This document shows, piece after piece, positions 58,467 to 64,000 of a stretch of 64,000 nt of DNA. Position 1 is the first letter of the stretch. Each line of letters opens with the position of its first letter. The notes below the pieces were generated by a model, which saw only the letters and a list, made by a program, of their open reading frames with translations, made no database searches and was not told where the DNA came from. Both the position numbers and the translations under genes were made by a program. This DNA is from an uncultured Anaerolineae bacterium (GTDB taxonomy: Bacteria; Chloroflexota; Anaerolineae; Aggregatilineales; Phototrophicaceae). The stretch is taken from NCBI GenBank assembly GCA_937944445.1, contig CALDYP010000026.1, positions 62,001-126,000 on the forward strand, in the 5' to 3' direction.

Positions 58467-59213
58467 TTGACCACACAGCACCCTTTCCTGTCGATCATCA
58501 TCCCAGCGCACAACGAGGAGAAACGACTCCCCCCCAGCTTGGCGAAGATCGACGCTTACCTGAAGACGCAAAACTACACCTATGAGGTGATCGTCGTCGA
58601 GAACGGCAGCAAAGACCGCACCAGCGAGGTCGTGCGCGAGTTCGCCCAAGATCACCCCTACGTGCGCTTGATCGAAGTGGAGACGCGCGGCAAAGGCCTC
58701 GCCGTCAAAGCGGGGATGCTCGCCGCCCACGGGGACTATCGCTTCATCTGCGACACGGACTTATCGATGCCCATCGAGGAGATCGCCAAGTTCCTGCCGC
58801 CAGTGCGCGAGGGCTACGATGTGCTGATCGGCAGCCGTGAGGGCGCGGGCGCGCGCCGCATCGGCGAGCCAGAGTACCGCCACATCATGGGGCGCGTGCT
58901 CAACTTCATCGTCAAAGTGGCCGCCGTCCCCGATTTTGAGGACACCCAGTGCGGCTTTAAGATGTTCAAGCGCGAGGCCGCCGAGGACTTGTTCCGCGTG
59001 CAGCAGATGAGCGGCATCGGCTTTGACGTGGAGCTGATCTACGTGGCACAGCGGCGCGGCTATCGCATCGTGGACGTGCCGATTACGTGGTACTTCGACC
59101 CCGATTCGCGCATGCGTCTGTTTCAAGACTCGCTCAAGATCCTAATTGAAATTTGGGAAATTCGCCAAAATTGGCGCAAAGGGCTGTATGACCAAAACGC
59201 CGCGTCGAGATAA
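58467..59213 (+). CDS. GT2-family glycosyltransferase, dolichol-phosphate-sugar-synthase-like
   Basis: About 248 residues. I take TTG 58467 (GGAG about 8 bases upstream) rather than the in-frame TTG at 58422. IIIPAHNEEKRL, VVENGSKDRTSEV, RGKGLAVKAGM, and CDTDLSMPIEEI (the D-x-D motif) match DPM/ALG5-type enzymes that load a sugar onto polyprenyl phosphate. The C-terminus ends with IPITWYFDPDSRMRLFQDSL, the same family. No membrane segment. Overlaps the rnhB start by 26 bases. Confidence 0.87.
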   Translation: MTTQHPFLSIIIPAHNEEKRLPPSLAKIDAYLKTQNYTYEVIVVENGSKDRTSEVVREFAQDHPYVRLIEVETRGKGLAVKAGMLAAHGDYRFICDTDLSMPIEEIAKFLPPVREGYDVLIGSREGAGARRIGEPEYRHIMGRVLNFIVKVAAVPDFEDTQCGFKMFKREAAEDLFRVQQMSGIGFDVELIYVAQRRGYRIVDVPITWYFDPDSRMRLFQDSLKILIEIWEIRQNWRKGLYDQNAASR

Positions 59214-59838
59214 CACCGCCCCGCTCACCTATGAGGCGCAGGCGCACGCGCAGGGCTATCAGCGCGTGGCCGGGCTGGACGAGTCTGGGCGCGGGCCGTG
59301 GGCGGGGCCGCTCGCGGCGGCGGCGGTCATCCTGCCCGACGCGGCAACCCTGCCCGAACAGCTTAAAGGCGCGCGCGACAGCAAGCAGATGACCCATCGT
59401 CAGCGTCTGCGCGTCGCCGAGGTCATCAAACACGTCGCGCTCGCCTACGGCGTAGGCGTCGTCAGCGTAGACGACATCACCGCGCTGGGCTTGGCGGCAG
59501 CGCTGCGCTTGGCTTATCAACGCGCGCTGGATGCGTGCCGCGTGCAACCCGACTTCCTGTTGATCGACCACACCCGATGGCCCGAGCAGGCGATCCCTCA
59601 CTGGTCGATTACCCACGGTGATCAACTCTCGTTGAGCATCGCCTGCGCGAGCATCCTCGCCAAGACGTGGCGCGACCAATACATGACCGAGCTGCACGCC
59701 CAGCACCCAGCCTACGGCTTTGACCACAACAAAGGCTACGGCACACCCCAGCACAGCGCCGCGATACAGGCGTATGGGATTGTGCCGGGTGTGCATCGGC
59801 TCAACGTGCGCCCAGTGAGGCAGGCGCAGCGCCTATGA
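59188..59838 (+). CDS. rnhB: ribonuclease HII
   Basis: Cleaves RNA in RNA/DNA hybrids and at single ribonucleotides. 216 residues from ATG 59188. GLDESGRGPWAGP (Asp31, Glu32), Asp127 (LLIDH) and Asp145 (HGDQ) complete the D-E-D-D set; TASILAKTWRD-like segment present (CASILAKTWRDQYM). It is inserted in a glycan cluster with overlaps on both sides, which is coincidental in function but implies shared transcription. Confidence 0.94.
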   Translation: MTKTPRRDNTAPLTYEAQAHAQGYQRVAGLDESGRGPWAGPLAAAAVILPDAATLPEQLKGARDSKQMTHRQRLRVAEVIKHVALAYGVGVVSVDDITALGLAAALRLAYQRALDACRVQPDFLLIDHTRWPEQAIPHWSITHGDQLSLSIACASILAKTWRDQYMTELHAQHPAYGFDHNKGYGTPQHSAAIQAYGIVPGVHRLNVRPVRQAQRL

Positions 59839-60947
59839 AGCTGGCACTCGTCCACGATTGGCTCAACCAGATCGGCGGCGCGGAGGACGTGCTGGCCGAA
59901 CTCGTGGCGATGTTCCCTGACAGCCCGATCTTCACCAGCCTCTATGCGCCAGACGTGATGCCTGCTGTCTACCGCCAATGGGACATCCGCCCGCTGTGGT
60001 CAGATCGCCTGCCGCGCATTCGGCAGCATCACCAGCCTTACCTGCCAATCTATCCGCTGGCGTGGAGCAGCCTTGACCTCTCAGCGTATGACGTGGTGCT
60101 GAGCAACAAGAGCGGCTTTTGCCACGGCGTGCGCACGGGCGACGCGCTGCACATCTGTTACTGCCTCGCGCCGACGCGCTACGTGTGGCAGCTAGAACAC
60201 TACGTCGCGCGCGAAGGCCTCAGTAGGGCGGCGCAAACTGCCCTTCAGCCGCTCATCGCGCTGCTGCGTCGGTGGGATTACGCCGCCGCCCAGCGCGTGA
60301 CGCACTTCATCGCCATCAGCACCGACATTCAACAGCGCATCCGTCAGTTCTACGACCGCGACTCGACGATCATCTACCCGCCGGTGGACTGCGCGCGTTT
60401 CGTCCCCGTCCCTGCGCACGAGGTGGGGGATTACTTCCTCGTCGTGTCGCGCTTGATCCCTTACAAGCGCATCGACCTCGCGGTGCAAGCCGCGACGCGC
60501 TTGGGGCTGCCGCTCAAAGTGGGCGGGCGCGGGCGCGACCTCGACCGCCTGCGCGCGATGGCCGGCCCCACCGTCGAGTTTTTGGGCTACGTGCCCGATG
60601 ACGACCTGCCCGACCTGATGGCGCGCTGCAAGGCGCTCATCTTCCCGGGGTTTGAGGACTTTGGCATCACACCCGTGCAAGCGCAGGCCGCGGGCCGCCC
60701 TGTGATCGCCTACCGCGCGGGCGGCGCGCTCGACACCGTGCGCGAGGGCGTCACCGGCGCGTTCTTCAACGAGCAGACCGTGGAGAGCCTCGCCGCCGTC
60801 ATGGCCAGCTTCGACGCAGCTGCCTATAACCCGGACGTGATCCGCGCCCACGCCTTGACCTTTGACGCCCCGCTGTTCAAACAAGCGCTCAGCCGCTATA
60901 TTGAAAATGCCTACGAGGCGCACCAAGCAGCAAGGGGAACCCCATGA
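59835..60947 (+). CDS. GT4-family glycosyltransferase
   Basis: 370 residues, GT-B. N-terminal MKLALVHDWLNQIGGAEDVL (GGAE turn) and C-terminal FPGFEDFGITPVQAQAAGRPVIAYRAGGALDTV (E-x7-Q in place of E-x7-E, a common variant), with a KVGGRGRDLDRLRA nucleotide loop. Overlaps rnhB by 4 bases (ATGA). It is the third transferase of the cluster. Confidence 0.9.
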   Translation: MKLALVHDWLNQIGGAEDVLAELVAMFPDSPIFTSLYAPDVMPAVYRQWDIRPLWSDRLPRIRQHHQPYLPIYPLAWSSLDLSAYDVVLSNKSGFCHGVRTGDALHICYCLAPTRYVWQLEHYVAREGLSRAAQTALQPLIALLRRWDYAAAQRVTHFIAISTDIQQRIRQFYDRDSTIIYPPVDCARFVPVPAHEVGDYFLVVSRLIPYKRIDLAVQAATRLGLPLKVGGRGRDLDRLRAMAGPTVEFLGYVPDDDLPDLMARCKALIFPGFEDFGITPVQAQAAGRPVIAYRAGGALDTVREGVTGAFFNEQTVESLAAVMASFDAAAYNPDVIRAHALTFDAPLFKQALSRYIENAYEAHQAARGTP

Positions 60948-61611
60948 ACGAACTACAACCTATTTGGCGCTTTGTACAGCGGTGGTGGTGGCTGATGTTG
61001 ATTCCGCCAGCGGTGGCCGCCGCGCTCACCCTGCCCACGCTGCTGAGCCGCCCCGTCAGCGGCGGCTACGCTGCGCAGTTCAAATACACCGCCGCCATGA
61101 CCAGCGCCAACGTCAGCCCACGCGATGGGGATTTTCAGGACGTGTGGATTGCCAGTGAATACACTGTCAACGCTTTCACTGAGTGGGTGCGGGGCAGCAG
61201 CTTCCGCGCTGAGATACAGGCTCTGCTGCCCGACGTTGACCTTGCGCCGCTCGGCATCGCCAGCGACAACGCCCGCAGCATCGGCCAAGTGCAGATGAGC
61301 CACCCTGACGCTGCCGCGCTAGAGCGCATCGCCAACGCGGCCATCACAGTCTTACAGACGCGCAACCAAGCCTACTTCCCGCACCTCGGCCCAGAGCCAG
61401 CCACCGTGACGATCATCGATGCGCCGGTGGTTGTGGCTGCGCCGCCCCCGCTCGTCAACCGCTTTGAGCCGTTCATCCGCGTGGGGCTGGCGCTGATCGT
61501 GGGGGTTCTGTTAGCGGCGTTGGCGGAGCTGTCTAACCAGCGCGTGCGGGATCCTGCTGACGTCGAAGGCGCAGGGGTGCGACTCGTCGGCAGGATCCCA
61601 CGTGGACGCCG

Positions 61612-61615
<4 letters not shown>
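60944..61615 (+). CDS. Wzz/YveK-type polysaccharide co-polymerase subunit
   Basis: 223 residues. Two membrane helices (about 15-35 and 178-198) flank an extracytoplasmic domain. The first helix is preceded by FVQRWWWLMLIPP, and the second is followed by a short cytoplasmic segment RDPADVEGAGVRLVGRIPRG, the stump that in single-chain proteins continues into the BY-kinase. It lacks the kinase domain. ATGA overlap with the GT4 gene. The only kinase-like partner in the window is the P-loop-degenerate protein at 2.5 kb. Confidence 0.82.

Positions 61616-64000
<2,385 letters not shown>

Overview
The window is a densely packed, GC-rich (about 60 percent by eye) bacterial chromosome segment. It has no phage, plasmid, rRNA or CRISPR sequence. 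The gene set points to Chloroflexota, most likely an Anaerolineae-type lineage. The indicators are GAF-type and orphan sensor kinases, a PIG-L deacetylase, a YfhO-like membrane protein, bactofilin, Pro/Thr-rich surface tails and an actinobacterial/archaeal-style CDP-alcohol phosphotransferase. This assignment is an inference from gene content only; no marker gene was compared.

Layout: 1-2.3 kb (minus) has folK (cut by the window edge), a GT4 glycosyltransferase and an SDR. 2.4-8.8 kb (plus) has a degenerate BY-kinase-like protein, an MFS exporter, and an overlapping run nth / GAF-histidine kinase / PIG-L deacetylase / histidine kinase. 8.9-16 kb has greA-lysS, a PAS-ATPase protein without a phosphoacceptor His, a 56-residue membrane microprotein, serS and a YfhO-like protein. 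16-23 kb has a phosphohexomutase, a glycerol-1-phosphate-dehydrogenase-like protein lacking its metal ligands, bactofilin with an LMW-PTP, a second SDR and an ABC-2 exporter. 23-28 kb has a GH13 amylase behind a LacI-type operator, an L,D-transpeptidase, a probable small RNA gene and icd. 28-32.4 kb has tRNA-Val, a NAGPA-like lipoprotein, a beta-propeller protein and aspartokinase under a Thr/Met leader-peptide attenuator, beside a MITE-like element. 32.4-45.2 kb has an orphan ABC ATPase, trmB, a receiver protein, envelope proteins, a TPR protein, acyl-CoA dehydrogenase, a secreted GH13, a PHP-AlbA fusion with a receiver protein, and lon. 45.4-48.7 kb has rmlB, a HAD phosphatase and rmlA. 48.8-56.6 kb has tRNA-Pro, a CDP-alcohol phosphotransferase, lgt, an ABC/SpoIIM-type exporter, an MBL hydrolase and an M1 peptidase. 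56.6-61.6 kb is an exopolysaccharide/glycan cluster (rmlD, two GT2, rnhB, GT4, Wzz-like). A pullulanase enters from the right edge.

The recurrent themes are glycan assembly (rmlA/B/D, four glycosyltransferases, Wzz-like and YfhO-like proteins), alpha-glucan breakdown (three GH13 enzymes) and signal transduction in which several proteins have lost canonical catalytic residues. The clearest regulatory discovery is the complete-looking attenuator in front of aspartokinase: a leader peptide with seven Thr and three internal Met codons, mutually exclusive hairpins and an intrinsic terminator, behind a good sigma70-type promoter. The second is a promoter-hairpin-terminator unit at 26.6-26.8 kb with no ORF, a candidate small RNA.
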